Numbered from the stretch's first letter, positions 1 to 10,571 are shown. The stretch is 64,000 nt of DNA from Hexactinellida sp. DTS-2022 (GCA_028753945.1 JAPNXP010000013.1:744001-808000); one strand, 5' to 3'. Numbers and translations: made by a program. Notes: generated from the sequence alone by a model not told the origin.

Positions 1-129
1 GCTCAATTAAGGACATAACTACGTAGTGAGTCATTAAATCGATTGTACATTATAAACTCATAACTCCTAGTTTATACGTATATGCTCTGGCAGAAAATAA
101 ATTGTACATTGAATTAGTTGAATTAGTTG
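1..129. other. Left-edge AT-rich sequence, nothing recognised
   Basis: AT-rich sequence with frequent stops on both strands. The same holds for 177-760: a short minus-strand frame at 486-740 shows no domain features and is best read as chance. Confidence 0.5.
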
Positions 130-176
130 AGCTTTGTGGATTTTGTGGATTTTGTGGATTTTGTGGATTTTCCAAA
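130..176. repeat. Short tandem repeat (11 bp unit)
   Basis: The unit TTTTGTGGATT is repeated about four times in a row. No gene was recognised in the surrounding positions 1-760. Confidence 0.8.
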
Positions 177-763
177 TATAAGCAGACAAACCACTGTGTT
201 CATGTATGTAAATAACTAAGTACGACATTTTTAAAATGAGAAAACGGCATAGTCAAAAAGTCAAATAATTAAATTATTGTTGTAAAATGTACTTCATAGT
301 AATTATCCCCCTAATTAATTGCGAAGACTGTAATACTTTTCTGAGATGTTTAAACATGATTATGAACCTGAGTTAACAATTATGGAACTTTGAGAAGCCT
401 GTTACCCACCCCCAGCATTTTTTCAAGTTGGAAATCATACAAGTTCAGAGTTCCTCGAACAATTCTGCACCAAAAATCATCTAATTTAATATAATATATG
501 TAAGCTGTGAAAGAACAGTCCACAACAGTCCGCACTCTTCCTGGGTCTCAAAGAAGGAAAATACAAACACACGTACATTAATGAGATACAAAAGCATAAA
601 GATTTAAAATACATAGTGATCTTAAAACAAGTGTTAATAATACCGAAAATGACAATAATTTTTTCATTCGAACACATGTAAACATAGAAGAATTCATAAA
701 CTGCAGTATAACAAAACTGAGCAGGAAATACTATCCTCATAGTAGTCAGGTATCAGGTATCCA

Positions 764-995
764 AATATGCAAAGAAGAACAAACAAGAACTGAAGATTGG
801 GAAAGTGGAATCATCCAACACTCCTATCCTTTTAACCTCTTCCTCAATGGGAGACGGATACCCAAGACTGAATCCAAAAATGAAAGAAATTCGACTAAGT
901 GCTATTGATGCTATAAGGACTGGAGATATAATATCCTAGCTTGTTCCTTGTGGATATTTGTGATTTATTATCCGTTTCTTATCAATAGTTATATA
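764..995 (-). pseudogene. 5' fragment of the SLC2-like transporter gene
   Basis: Read on the minus strand this matches the start-codon region and about the first 60 codons of the intact transporters at 6697 and 23039. It includes the stretches for GFxxGYPSPIEEE and GVLDDSTFPIFSS. The start codon is lost and frameshifts are present. It breaks off after the codons for FFxxFG. It is a truncated, dead member of the local family, in the opposite orientation to the other copies. Confidence 0.8.
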
Positions 996-1524
996 TGCGG
1001 ATTAATTATATTTATTAGTTTATAACATCAATTTTTACTAAATGCTAAAATGATGTTTCTCCATCAGAATTATTACTGTTAAATGTCAACTACTATTCAT
1101 GCAAGTCTATCCGATAGAATCTAAGTCATTTAACTCAATTTACATATTAGTTATCAAGGTGGAACCAAGTCTACTTACATTTGTTTAAAGTACCGCCCAC
1201 CCAACTCTTCGAACCAAGATATAAAATTATTGTGCAATTACATCAAAACCTTTGAAGTAAAACTTAATTTTATCGGGTGACTTAAATTTCCCGGCAGTGG
1301 CGGATCTCCTGGAGGAGCGGTTGACCCCTAAATAATAATTTAATTAACGACATTTTCGTGCACCAGCCAAAATGAATGTGGACGGTGGAGGTGAAACAGG
1401 TTCCTACCAACTGTGTTCTAATATCAAGAAATCCAATGAGAGAAATGAATTCACTAGACAGATAGGGAGAACTGAACAAATATTGACCCCCCACCAATAT
1501 TTTAAAGAAATACGCCTATGATAC

Positions 1525-1797
1525 ACCGGGATTGATTGGTCCTCTCACCTGGCTTCTGATTGCCAAAATCAATCGATTGCAACTGAATTCTTAAATGTTA
1601 TCGATGACCTATTCCTCTATCAACATATTACCGAATCTATACGCAAGAAGTTTCGACTTATTGGCAATACTGCTTCATATAAAGCCATACGGGAACTAAT
1701 ATTCACAAATATTCAGTATCAGTTCAGCAAATTATTGTACAGTATAGACCTCTCAGTGGATGCGATCACGATAGTATCTTCTTCAACTACCACACCA
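1525..1797 (+). pseudogene. LINE endonuclease-domain fragment
   Basis: The frame reads DWSSHLASDCQNQS then FLNVIDDLFLYQHITES, the pattern of the C-terminal half of an APE-type endonuclease of a non-LTR retrotransposon. After two frame changes it reads CDHDSIFFNYH, which matches the conserved SDH motif region of these enzymes. It is a short, frameshifted relic. The clade (CR1, RTE or other) cannot be decided from this piece. Confidence 0.6.
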
Positions 1798-1811
1798 TAG
1801 TTCCAAAAATG

Positions 1812-2446
1812 CCAAATTGTAGCCTGTGCCGACGCATTTCCCTTTGGAGGCACTACATTTGGTGGTTGGGTAACTAAGTAGTGCTGTTGCGTCTGATTTT
1901 AACTCGCGACTGATCTTAACTCGTTACTATAGCAGTACCATGGATGTTGTTATACTGTCTGATTTTAACTCGTTCTTGATAACTTAATAATACTTTCAGT
2001 AATATATTGAGCCATACAGTTCAAGATTAATTCTTCTCAAAGAATTGATCAACTAACACAGGATGTTTACTATATATTTTAATTCTTGCGTAATTAAACT
2101 CTATTTTAGTTCCAATAACCTTTGTCTATTATGAAGTTTTCGAAGTTATTCTGACTAACAAATTCCTTCGCTTTTGGGTAATGAATATTTTGCAAACAAT
2201 GATTACAAGCAAATTATGAAATCATACTTTTATTATTGCCGTTTGCGCAATATATTATAATTCAATTACTACGTACCACTATTCAACACAGGGGCAGTTA
2301 ATGTTATCAAGAACGAGTTAAAATCAGACGGTATAACAGTATCCATGGTACTACTATAGTAACGAGTTAAGATCAGTCGCGAGTTAAAATCAGACGCAAC
2401 AGTGCCTCCAAAGGGAAATACTTTCGGCACAGGCTGCAATTTTTGA
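1812..2446. mobile_element. Foldback element with ~150-bp inverted ends
   Basis: The left arm (1812-1985) and right arm (2298-2446) are inverted copies. Shared blocks include GCCTGTGCCGA, TTTCCCTTTGGAGGCACT, and repeats of TGATTTTAACTCG and TGATCTTAACTCG. The left arm has an extra insertion of about 35 bp relative to the right. No coding capacity is seen in the loop. It is a non-autonomous DNA element of unknown superfamily. Confidence 0.75.
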
Positions 2447-2474
2447 TTATTTTCGACATCTCATGAACGCCTCA

Positions 2475-2705
2475 AGGTGTTTATGTTGCAGTGTATATGC
2501 ACTTTGAGAAGTCACTTTTAATTAAGTGCATATACACCAGTGTAAACGCACTGGAAGTATATATTTTAGATGATGGGCGGCTAAAATATAAACTTTTGAA
2601 CAATAACTAAATAACAATGTGTCCAATCATATTTGTCAAATTTCTAGATTATAATCGGTTTATATTGAATATCTACCGTATACCGTATTGTTGACTACTT
2701 TTTCG
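2475..2705 (+). repeat. Dispersed repeat, copy 1
   Basis: This is homologous, in opposite orientation, to 11615-11830. Shared blocks include CTTTGAGAAGTCACTTTTAATTAAG (in two overlapping parts) and the block around TCCAATCATATTTGTCAAATTTC. It also has several GTGTATATGCACT-like short palindromes. Class unknown. Confidence 0.7.
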
Positions 2706-3239
2706 TTTGTTGTAAAATTGTGAGAAAATATATACGTCAAATTAACTACCGTTGTCATTATTTATTAGTTCCCTACTCCCTAGTGTTCTAGATTAATCTG
2801 CAATCTTGCACATTTCAATCACATTCCATTCAAAGCGTTGTTCAAGGTCAAAAGCAAGACTAAAATGCAACAATGACTTACTCGTTGCAAAAAGTAATTG
2901 CACACTACTTTGAAGATAAGGACATCTTCTCTTGGTAAAAGTAATCAAGATATATCGTATAGTGATCAACTTGGTTTACTTCAAAAGCTATATTTAAATA
3001 ATTTCGCATTCTAAGTAACAAGTCTCAATTTACACAATGTTTTTATTATTTTCATTTTCATTTTTTCTCCTCAATCCCAGTTTTTATCAAAACTCCCCCA
3101 GTTTTTATCAAAACTCCCCATGTTTTTTCAAAACTTCCCAGACGTTTCCCCTAGCTATCGAACTAACCCAGCGTCCTTTAAAGAAACCCGTGGAAAATCT
3201 ACAATATCTTTTGATTAAAGGTCTCCTACAACGATTAAT

Positions 3240-3725
3240 TTAACATCTCCACTCACTAACTATCGCCATACACCCAAATTTTTTGTCCTCAATATTACTT
3301 ATCCATTTAACAAAAGGTGTAACAATAAACAAAATCAATTAAGTCCACCTTCTCTAAACCACCTTCAAAATATATTTAATTTTAAGATTATTTTGTAAAT
3401 ATTCTTGTTTTATCTGGTGATATTGAATCAAACCCTGGGGCCCACAAGATATGAGGAATTTACAGAGAAATTGGACAAAGTGCTCACTTTGAAAAACTCA
3501 ACTTGTCAGATATTCTCTCGGGAGGACATAAATAAGAAAATCAGTTCACTACTAGTGTCAAGATCAATTGAAACGAACGAGATTGAAAAATGGACATGAG
3601 TTCAAAAAAATTATAATCTGGTATCTTATCAGGGGACTCATATTCTCTATAGAAAGGAAAGCACATGTAAGACATGTCATCTAAAGAAAGCTAAGAAATC
3701 CCTCAAATCAGTAGTTACTAAACCT
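3240..3725 (+). pseudogene. Retroelement 5' relic with 2A-like motif
   Basis: At 3400-3450 one frame reads LVLSGDIESNPGA, matching the 2A-like motif (GDIExNPG) found near the N-terminus of some non-LTR retrotransposons. Downstream, in another frame, are EEFTEKLDKVLTLK, INKKISSLLVSRS and, after a stop, NYNLVSYQGTHILYRKE. These look like decayed coding sequence but I cannot name the domain. A piece of the same 5' sequence (CATCTCCACTCACxAACTATC) recurs at 10670-10720. LINE assignment is inferred from the motif only. Confidence 0.4.
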
Positions 3726-3984
3726 ATTGCGTAGCATAAACACATGACATGACGATTTTATAGGCACCCATATTGACAGTATGCAAGTTGTTAAGAGTAT
3801 AAATAGTTTTTGTTGGCTTTTAATATTGCGTTCTAGCTCATCTAGTGTATGACGAATGCTCTACGTAAAGCTGAGGTCCAACCATCGAAGCTTTGTGAAC
3901 ATACTGCTTAAATCGGCTTTCATCCGCTGTCCTATCATTGGACAGGAGAGCTAGACACTTTTTTCTCTTTTTTTTCTTTTTAAT

Positions 3985-4150
3985 AAAATTATAGTCTTAA
4001 CTTTTATGCAAGAGTATTTCTTGCAGATGGAAATATACTCACATAAATTGTCGTTGTTATGGAATGTATAATCTTAATTTTCAATATAATTATTACAAGT
4101 TGAAACAATAGAATTAGATTTAACACTTTTAACTGAACTGAAGAGCGCAC
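3985..4150 (+). repeat. Dispersed ~160-bp repeat, copy 1
   Basis: It is homologous to 20130-20325. Shared blocks include TTCTTGCAGA, GTTGTTATGGAATG and AACAATAGAATT with the following ATTTAACAC. No coding potential was recognised. Confidence 0.6.
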
Positions 4151-4221
4151 TCTTGCGAAATTTCAAAACGAGAACCCTTTGGTAAGTAAGCTAGACGATT
4201 ATTTATTTAAATATTAAGAGT

Positions 4222-5354
4222 ACGAGCCCTTCGGTCTCGGTCGCTTCGCGACGGATCACTCTCTCACAAAAGTCGCTTCGCGACTTTTGTTCGTTCGTGT
4301 TAGGCACTACGCGATACAATTAACGGCCGCTTCGCGGCCTTTCCCTCCCCAAAAGCAATCACATTAATAATGAGTTTAAACTTTTAATAGCTCAATAAAT
4401 TTTAGTTGCACGATAAGAAAGCTCGAATCAAAATAATACTAAAGAAAAACAGGCAATAGAATAGACAAATGATTGATTGGTTAAATGAATTCATTTTCAA
4501 TCAATCAAATTGGAGCCTCAGAAAATATTTCTATTATCAGTGCTGCCAACCCTCCCGCTTTCGGCGGGAGGGTCCCGCTTTTTGATGTTTCCTCCCGCTC
4601 TCCCGCCTCCCCTCTCAAACCTCCCGCTTTTTGGATGATTGTATATGTAAATATTAGAATCTTAATTTTATAATTACAAGCAATATATTTTAGTAGTCTT
4701 CACTTAACTAATTTAATCTAACCCGAGAAACAAATTTGTCTCTTTTAAAATACCATAATTCTGTATATTATCTTGTATTTCCAATTTTCCATTCTGACAC
4801 ATCATTTAGGGAATTTTTACAACACATCATTTAGGAAATTTTTATTTATTTATATATTTTATAATAATAATAAAATGCTCACTGCTACCTTATATTCAAT
4901 ATTAGAGGGTAGAAACTAATTGATAGGTAGAGAAATGTTTTTATACTGCCTTTTATTCAGGTATTCTTGCTAATTTAACTAAAATACTGACCTCCCGCTT
5001 TTTCTCCCGCTTTTAGAGTATCTACCTCCCGCTTTTAGATGAAACTCCCGCCACAGGTCCCACTTTTGGGATATTTTAGGTTGGCAGCACTGCTATTATG
5101 CACAATCTATTTATACTAATTGATGAAATCTGTTAATCCATACTAGCAAACCCTCGAATTTAATTGGCTAACATATTTTGTCACCTTCAAATGTGAATAT
5201 TTCTCCTCAAAAACCAATAGATCGTTGTCGCAGTATAAAATTACCCCTGTATACAAATTTTCAGCTTTCTGGGACTCGTACTCTTTCCAATTAATTCTGG
5301 ACAAACAAACAAACACACAAACACACAAACAAACAACAATTCCTCTTTTTATAT
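4222..5354 (-). mobile_element. Helitron/Helentron-like element, tandem copy B
   Basis: Read on the minus strand it starts ATATAAAAAGAGGAATTGTTG, has a TTTG-rich run, and ends with GC-rich hairpins (AAAAGTCGC...GCGACTTTT and CGAGACCGAAGGGCTCG). It has no terminal inverted repeats. It is interrupted by a hAT-like MITE at 4538-5092. Its 5' end abuts the 3' end of copy A (5355-5937), giving a head-to-tail array. The superfamily assignment is inferred from these end structures. No Rep/helicase is encoded. Confidence 0.5.
4538..5092. mobile_element. hAT-like MITE inside the Helitron-like copy
   Basis: The ends are CAGTGCTGCCAACC and its reverse complement. The flanks carry CTATTAT on both sides, a 7 to 8-bp target duplication. 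The internal sequence repeats CTCCCGCTTTT-like blocks in both halves. The neighbouring copy at 5355-5937 has the uninterrupted site (TTTCTATTATGCAC), which confirms the boundaries. No transposase is encoded. Confidence 0.85.
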
Positions 5355-5937
5355 ACGAGCCCTTCGGTCTCGGTCGCTTCGCGACGGATCACTCTCTCAC
5401 AAAAGTCGCGAAGCGACTTTTGTTCGTTCGTGTTAAGCACTACGCGATGCAATTAACGGCCGCTTCGCGGCCTTTCCCTTCCCAAAAAGCAATCAAATTA
5501 ATAATGAGTTTTAATAGCTCAATAAATTTCAGTTGCACGATAAGAAAGCTCGAATCAAAATAATACTAAAAGAAAAACAGGCAATAGAATAGACAAATGA
5601 TTGATTGGTTAAATGAATTAATTTTCAATCAATCAGATTGCAGCCTCATAAAATATTTCTATTATGCACAAACTATTTATACTAATTGATGAAATCTGCT
5701 AATCCATACTCAAAAACCCTCGAATTTAATTGGCTAACATATTTTGTCACCTTCAAATGTGAATATTTCTCTTCAAAAACCAATAGATCGTTGTCGCAGT
5801 ACAAAATTACCCCTGTATACATATTTTCAGCTTTCTGGGACTCGTAGTCTTTTCAATCAATTCTGGACAAACACACAAACAAACAAACAAACAAACAAAC
5901 AAACACACACACAACAATTCCTATTTTTATATATAGA
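5355..5937 (-). mobile_element. Helitron/Helentron-like element, tandem copy A
   Basis: On the minus strand it begins TCTATATATAAAAATAGG, followed by a (TTTG)n run and TCCAGAATTGATTGAAAAG, and ends with the same hairpin-rich segment as copy B (GGCCGCGAAGCGGCCG, then CCGAGACCGAAGGGCTCGT). About 580 bp, non-coding. A GATA microsatellite (5933-5952) follows its 5' end. Confidence 0.5.
5878..5912. repeat. AAAC/AC microsatellite
   Basis: A run of ACAAACAAAC units ending in ACACACAC. It is part of the Helitron-like element's 5' region. The equivalent position in copy B is 5305-5335. Confidence 0.85.
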
Positions 5938-6070
5938 TAGATAGATAGATAATATCCCACAGACTACGATAATATCCCATTGAGATATGTTTAGCTATTC
6001 TATCTATTGTTATTTATTATTTAGAGCCATTCATTGTATTCATTTCGCAGTTTATAACAATCTATATTCA

Positions 6071-6307
6071 TGTGATGACGGGCTGACAGGAGTGCACTAG
6101 AGGGATCCTAGTGTAGGTGGGTTATGCTTAGTACCTGTGGTAGGAGAACGGCATGGCTCACTGGTAACTAGAACTGGAGTAGACCAGTTGTAGTGTGGTC
6201 GAGGGTTACCCTCCTGATGAGTCCTTGTGATAGGACGAAACCACTTCCACCACATGTAGTATCCTGGTGGGTGTGAGATACATTTACGGTGTCTCATGCT
6301 CACCACA
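6071..6307 (+). mobile_element. Ribozyme element copy A (LTR-like, divergent)
   Basis: This 237-bp segment carries a hammerhead ribozyme at 6195-6244. Its ends are TGTGATG and CACCACA, an imperfect TG...CA inverted pair. The flanks TTCA and TCCA match at three of four bases. Only the ribozyme core and the following hairpin align well with copies B and C, so it is either an older or a different subfamily. Confidence 0.5.
6195..6244 (+). ncRNA. Type III hammerhead ribozyme A
   Basis: Order: stem III strand GTGGT, cleavage triplet GTC (6198-6200), closed stem I hairpin GAGGG-TTA-CCCTC, conserved CTGATGA (6214-6220), stem II GTCC-8 nt loop-GGAC, GAAA, and the second stem III strand CCAC. All invariant core positions are present and every stem is fully paired. 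Predicted self-cleavage is after C6200. Stems I and II are closed and stem III is open, which defines type III. Confidence 0.88.
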
Positions 6308-6321
6308 TCCATATTATATGG

Positions 6322-6465
6322 TTGTAAATGCGAAATTCGAAAACTTCATACTTGTCTGCCTATTAAAACATTGGAAGTTAGTTCCATCTCATTTAAAAAT
6401 GCGGTTTATATTCCCCCCCATCACTTACATACAAACAAACAACTATCGAGGTTTAATAATATAGA
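6322..6465 (-). mobile_element. Helitron-like element, 5' fragment
   Basis: On the minus strand it starts TCTATATTATTAAACCTCGAT, followed by a TTTG-rich run and a G-rich stretch, matching the 5' parts of 19029-19637 and 28557-29161. The hairpin-rich 3' end is missing. Confidence 0.5.
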
Positions 6466-6696
6466 TAATTATTCAATTACAGTCATGACACTAAACCAAG
6501 AAGTTAGAGCATGGGTTTGAACAACTTTATGAAAGTGATGATGAAAATTCTGCAAGCATACCTTGTGATTAATATCCTGAAAGTAAATTACTATTTAGGA
6601 AATCTGATGGGAGTAACGTATGTCCCAACATATAGTATAAATTGATCTTCTTAAAATAACAATAATCAGAAAACATAAATATCTTTTTGATAATTA

Positions 6697-8211
6697 ATGG
6701 ATAAAAAATCACAAATATCCAACAAGGAACAAGCTAGGATATCCCCAGTCCTTATAGCCTCAATAGCATCTAGTCTAAGTTCATTCGTTCTTGGATTCAG
6801 CATAGGGTATCTGTCTCCCATTGAGGAAGAGATTAAAAGGATTGGAGTATTGGATGATTCCACTTTCCCAATCTTCAGTTCTTGTTTGTTCTTCGTTGCA
6901 GCCATCGGTTCAGCATCTGTTTCCTTCTTTACAGAAAGGTTAGGAGCGAAAGCTCTCATCATCCTACTCTCTCTTCCCAACGCATTAGGATGGTTACTCA
7001 TAGCTTTTGGTGATCATTGGGCAGTTATGTTGTTAGGTAGAGTTCTGACTGGTGTGGCGATTGGTGGCATTTCAGGTCTCATTTCTGTTTATATATCAGA
7101 CATGGCCCCCAAACAATCCAAAGGATTCTATGGTAGCATTTTCCAACATGCATTTGGTTCCGGAGTATTGTGCAGTCACCTACTTGGTGCATTCATTTCA
7201 TTTCGATGGCTTGCTCTGGTGCCAGTAGTAGTACTACTGATACAGTGTTTGATTCTTTCCTGGCAGCCGTATTCCCCGAGATGGCTAGCTTTCAGAGGGT
7301 TGGAGAAGGATGCGTTGAACACTCTGAAGTATCTGAGAGGTCCTAACTACGATTATCAGTCGGAGTATGAGGAGATGCGACGGGTTATAAAGGAGAGCAG
7401 TGATTGGACTTTCTTGCAACGCATTCGAAGCCTGTTTTTAGAACTGCAGAACTTGAAGATTCTTGTTATAATCTCTCTTGTGTTCGTAGGGGTGGAACTC
7501 ACTGGTATATCAATTGTTGCCTCCTATTCTTCTACAATTCTAAAGTCGAGTCGCCTGGTTTCTCCAAATGTTGCATCTTTCATTCCCACATCTGTTCAGT
7601 CAGTATCAGTCCTACTTTTCACATTTATCGTGGATAGAATTGGAAGGAAGCCTCTGTTGTTATTCTCCGGAGCTGGCATTGCTCTGAGTCACGTAATACT
7701 GTCTGTCTATTCGTTCGGTTCCTCTCATGTCTGGTCTCAGTGCTCTGAATTGGATGCTGCAACATCCAGCCTAACTAACTCTAGTGGTATTCACACACTC
7801 GTGAGTTCAGAATTCTGTGATTACATCACTCTCGTGCCTATGGCAGCTCTGATTTTACTTAGAATTGTGTATGGACTGGGATGGGGCCCTATCCCATATA
7901 TTCTCTTAGGAGAGTCTTTTCCGGTTAAAATTCGCTCTATTGCAGCTTCTGTTTGCATTTCCGTTTTCGGGTTTGTTACTGCACTGGTTGTCCTTGTATT
8001 TCCATTTCTTGAACAGTTGTTGGGAGTTCACTATATCTTCTCAATATTTGCGCTTTTGAATACCTCTACGTGTGTGTTTGTCTTTCTCTTCATTCCGGAA
8101 ACAACAGGACTGAGTCTGGAGCAGGTGGAGGAGTTGTTTAAATATAAAATTATTTTTGTTAAATGTCGGAATCCTTTCACGAGGAAATATGTGTATGATG
8201 CTTTTATGTAG
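6697..8211 (+). CDS. SLC2-like (GLUT family) sugar transporter, copy 1
   Basis: A 504-residue, intronless major facilitator superfamily protein with about 12 predicted membrane segments. Family features seen: GRVLTGVAIGG before TM4, SPRW after TM6, DRIGRKPLL between TM8 and TM9, GLGWGPIPYILLGESFP at TM10, and PETTGLSLEQVEELF after TM12. This pattern is closest to class III GLUT (GLUT6/8-like) and insect trehalose-transporter-like proteins. The loop motif after TM2 is degenerate (FFTERLGAK instead of DRxGRR), and TM7 has VELTGISIV instead of QQLSGIN, so substrate prediction is unsafe. The start follows CTTTTTGATAATTA, a context shared with copy 2 at 23039. The two proteins are nearly identical across most of their length. 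Expected role: facilitated hexose or related solute transport across a membrane. Confidence 0.9.
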   Translation: MDKKSQISNKEQARISPVLIASIASSLSSFVLGFSIGYLSPIEEEIKRIGVLDDSTFPIFSSCLFFVAAIGSASVSFFTERLGAKALIILLSLPNALGWLLIAFGDHWAVMLLGRVLTGVAIGGISGLISVYISDMAPKQSKGFYGSIFQHAFGSGVLCSHLLGAFISFRWLALVPVVVLLIQCLILSWQPYSPRWLAFRGLEKDALNTLKYLRGPNYDYQSEYEEMRRVIKESSDWTFLQRIRSLFLELQNLKILVIISLVFVGVELTGISIVASYSSTILKSSRLVSPNVASFIPTSVQSVSVLLFTFIVDRIGRKPLLLFSGAGIALSHVILSVYSFGSSHVWSQCSELDAATSSLTNSSGIHTLVSSEFCDYITLVPMAALILLRIVYGLGWGPIPYILLGESFPVKIRSIAASVCISVFGFVTALVVLVFPFLEQLLGVHYIFSIFALLNTSTCVFVFLFIPETTGLSLEQVEELFKYKIIFVKCRNPFTRKYVYDAFM

Positions 8212-9000
8212 GTATAGTTTTCCTTATTTGGTTGCAATTATTTCTTATTCATTGATTATATTAATCCCTGTATAACTTTTCTTGAAGTTTGTTTATAATA
8301 TCAAAATTTGTAAATGTAAAAATATATTATATTTACTACTAAGATATTACTCTTATCGCTCGTTTAATTACAACGATCCCATTTATTTCGGTCGCTTCGC
8401 GATGGAATACTCCTTCATAAAATCCACAAACTGCTTGTAGATTGGTGTTAGACTCTTTGTACCTCAATTTTAGCCGCTACGTTGCTTTTAGTGTCCATTT
8501 ATATATCAATCTTTTAGGTTAAAAGTGTTGTAACTTTGTTTGTTTGTCTAGAATTTATAAAATAATGCTTAGCTGATAACTTCAGTAATGCGACAAGGGC
8601 CTATTGGTCTTCTCTGCGATTAACCACTTAGCGACACATTTGCGATACCAGACTATTTATTTGGTCTAAAATCCCAAACTGTCAAAATTATATGCATCGT
8701 ATCAAAATATTTTACACCTGATGCTTGTTTACGATTTTCCATATTTCCTCTATTCGCGCAATGGTTATTGAATTTAATTGTCTGTAAACAACCATATTAG
8801 TCACAATTTACAAACAATTTGTGAAATAACTTATCTCGTGACCTTCGTTATATAGGGCCTTACTACTGAGTAGATTTTGCTGGACCATGGATTACTTAAA
8901 GGTCATTGATTATTAGCTGACAAATCTTTATCTCAATAGCTAGTAATGACAGACCTGAGAAATGCATTATAATTATTTGGGAAAGTGAGGAACATGATAT
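8212..9000. other. Gene-free stretch with Helitron-like 3'-end relics
   Basis: No gene is seen. At 8385-8410 (TTTCGGTCGCTTCGCGATGG) and near 8590-8640 there are decayed copies of the GC-rich hairpin segment that ends the Helitron-like elements. The rest is AT-rich. Confidence 0.5.
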
Positions 9001-9002
9001 CA

Positions 9003-9245
9003 ACTTGCATACATGGGTTCAATTCCGATTTAATTCCCTGAATTCCCAATCTTAATGGGATTCCCTGATTTAATTCCCAGTCGCAGTCTTTCATTTTCGT
9101 CAATTCCGGACTTAAGTCCCATTCCCACTCCCTAGTATAGGACTTAATTCCCAGTCACAGTCTTTCAAATCCTGGAATTCAGGGCTTAAGTCCCATTCCC
9201 ATTCCCTAGGATAGGACTTAATTCCCAGTCACAGTCTTTCAAATC
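9003..9245. repeat. Tandem repeat (~90 bp unit, ~3 copies)
   Basis: Repeated blocks: TTAATTCCCAGTC-CAGTCTTTC and TTAAGTCCCATTCCCA with CCCTAGxATAGGACT. The third unit is near-identical to the second; the first is degenerate. Confidence 0.75.
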
Positions 9246-9386
9246 AGGTGTAGCAGCCCAGATTAACCCCCCATCAGTATATACCCGGATATAATCTGTC
9301 CTAGGCCAGAATATATCCGGGAGTATATTCTGTCCTAGGCCAGATTATACCCGGGTATGAAGTGGGCTAGCCCAAAATATACCCCT

Positions 9387-9428
9387 CTAGCCCAGATTAT
9401 ACCCCCTTGGGGGTATAATCTGGGCTAG
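9387..9428. repeat. 42-bp near-perfect palindrome
   Basis: Two 20-bp arms (CTAGCCCAGATTATACCCCC and its exact complement) flank a central TT. It sits at the right end of a cluster (9255-9450) of diverged direct and inverted versions of the same words (CAGATTATACCC, CTGTCCTAGGCCAGA). A second copy is at 10572-10615. Confidence 0.9.
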
Positions 9429-9505
9429 GACAGAATATATCCCTCTCTTATTGGGTATGCCTAATTTTCGGGACGGGACAGTAGTAGTAGGTTACCAAAT
9501 ATGTA

Positions 9506-9895
9506 GTCAGTAGATGTCGGATATAAGCACGCCGGTTATAAGAACATATCGGATATAAGAACACTATAGTCAACTCCGCTTAATAGAGCCACCGATTAAT
9601 CGGTTTTTCCGCTTAATCGGGTCAAGATTTCACAGGATTTATAGGACAGAATTACAGTTTGGCTTACAATATTTTCGGTTAATCGGTTTCTCCGCTTAAT
9701 CGGGTCAAAACAATCTGGTCCCGAGGTGGCACTATTAAGCGGAGTCGACTGTATTTTGGAAAACGGTTGCCACTTGCCATATACCGGTTATTATACCCTA
9801 TATAATTATGTCGCTTATAAGAACATGCCGGTTATAACTTATAAGCACATCAAGTGCAGTTCCCGACGATGTGTTTATAACCGGCATCCACTGTA
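9506..9895. mobile_element. pogo-like MITE (GGTTATAAG family), interrupted
   Basis: Left end CAGTAGATGTCGGATATAAG and right end CTTATAACCGGCATCCACTGTA region are inverted repeats. The words GGTTATAAGAACA and GATATAAG recur inside. It is interrupted by another MITE at 9565-9753. Related copies: 33622-33799 and 40977-41538. TA-flanked CAGT-type ends and lack of coding sequence suggest a Tc1/mariner-pogo type non-autonomous element. Confidence 0.75.
9565..9753. mobile_element. pogo-like MITE (CCGCTTAAT family), nested
   Basis: Ends TATAGTCAACTCCGCTTAAT and the complementary ATTAAGCGGAGTCGACTGTA, with TA at the borders. Internal words TTAATCGGxTTxTCCGCTTAAT are repeated. It is inserted in the MITE at 9506-9895. 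Sister copies: 31316-31425 and 52731-52922. Confidence 0.85.
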
Positions 9896-9977
9896 TTTCG
9901 AATGACGATTGAACAAAAAAACCAACACAAGTTTATATTATGTGGTTTTAATTTTTATAACTAAATACGTACTAATT

Positions 9978-10190
9978 CATTGAAAAAAAATGACAAATAA
10001 TTGTGAATAGATTATAAACTATTCTTTTTGCCGAATCATCCATTATTGGTTGTTAAAACTACCAAGAGAACTAATATTTGATCGAAAAAAATGGCAAATA
10101 ATTGTGAATAGATCATAAACTATTCTTTTTGCCGAATAACATTATTGATTGTTAAAACTACCAAGAGAACAAATATTTGATCAAATTCAA
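9978..10190. repeat. Tandem duplication, ~105-bp unit x2
   Basis: The block AAATGACAAATAATTGTGAATAGAT... through ...ACTACCAAGAGAACTAATATTTGATC occurs twice, back to back, with few differences. Confidence 0.8.
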
Positions 10191-10571
10191 CTTCTCTTCA
10201 GGTAAACTTCGCAAATAAACTATCCATATCGCGAATACCCAAAATTTGCCAAAAAGTTAATAGTTCATGAATAATTCGTTATATTCAAGAATTATTCAAC
10301 TTAGAGTGGGACATACGTTTATTTGTTTATATACGAAGAAAATTTGATAGTAGAACAAAGTTGCATCGTATATTTGGAATGTTGCATACAAATTTGTTTT
10401 GCGATATTTCATGCGAATTGTTGAGTATTCGATATTCATTCAAAATTGTTGCACCTTGTATGTTACAATGTTGCATGCAACATTTATGCATACATATACG
10501 TATAAGTTATCACACCACACGCGCACCACATTTTCGCACATGACATAATGAGGCCAGGGAGTATATTCTGT

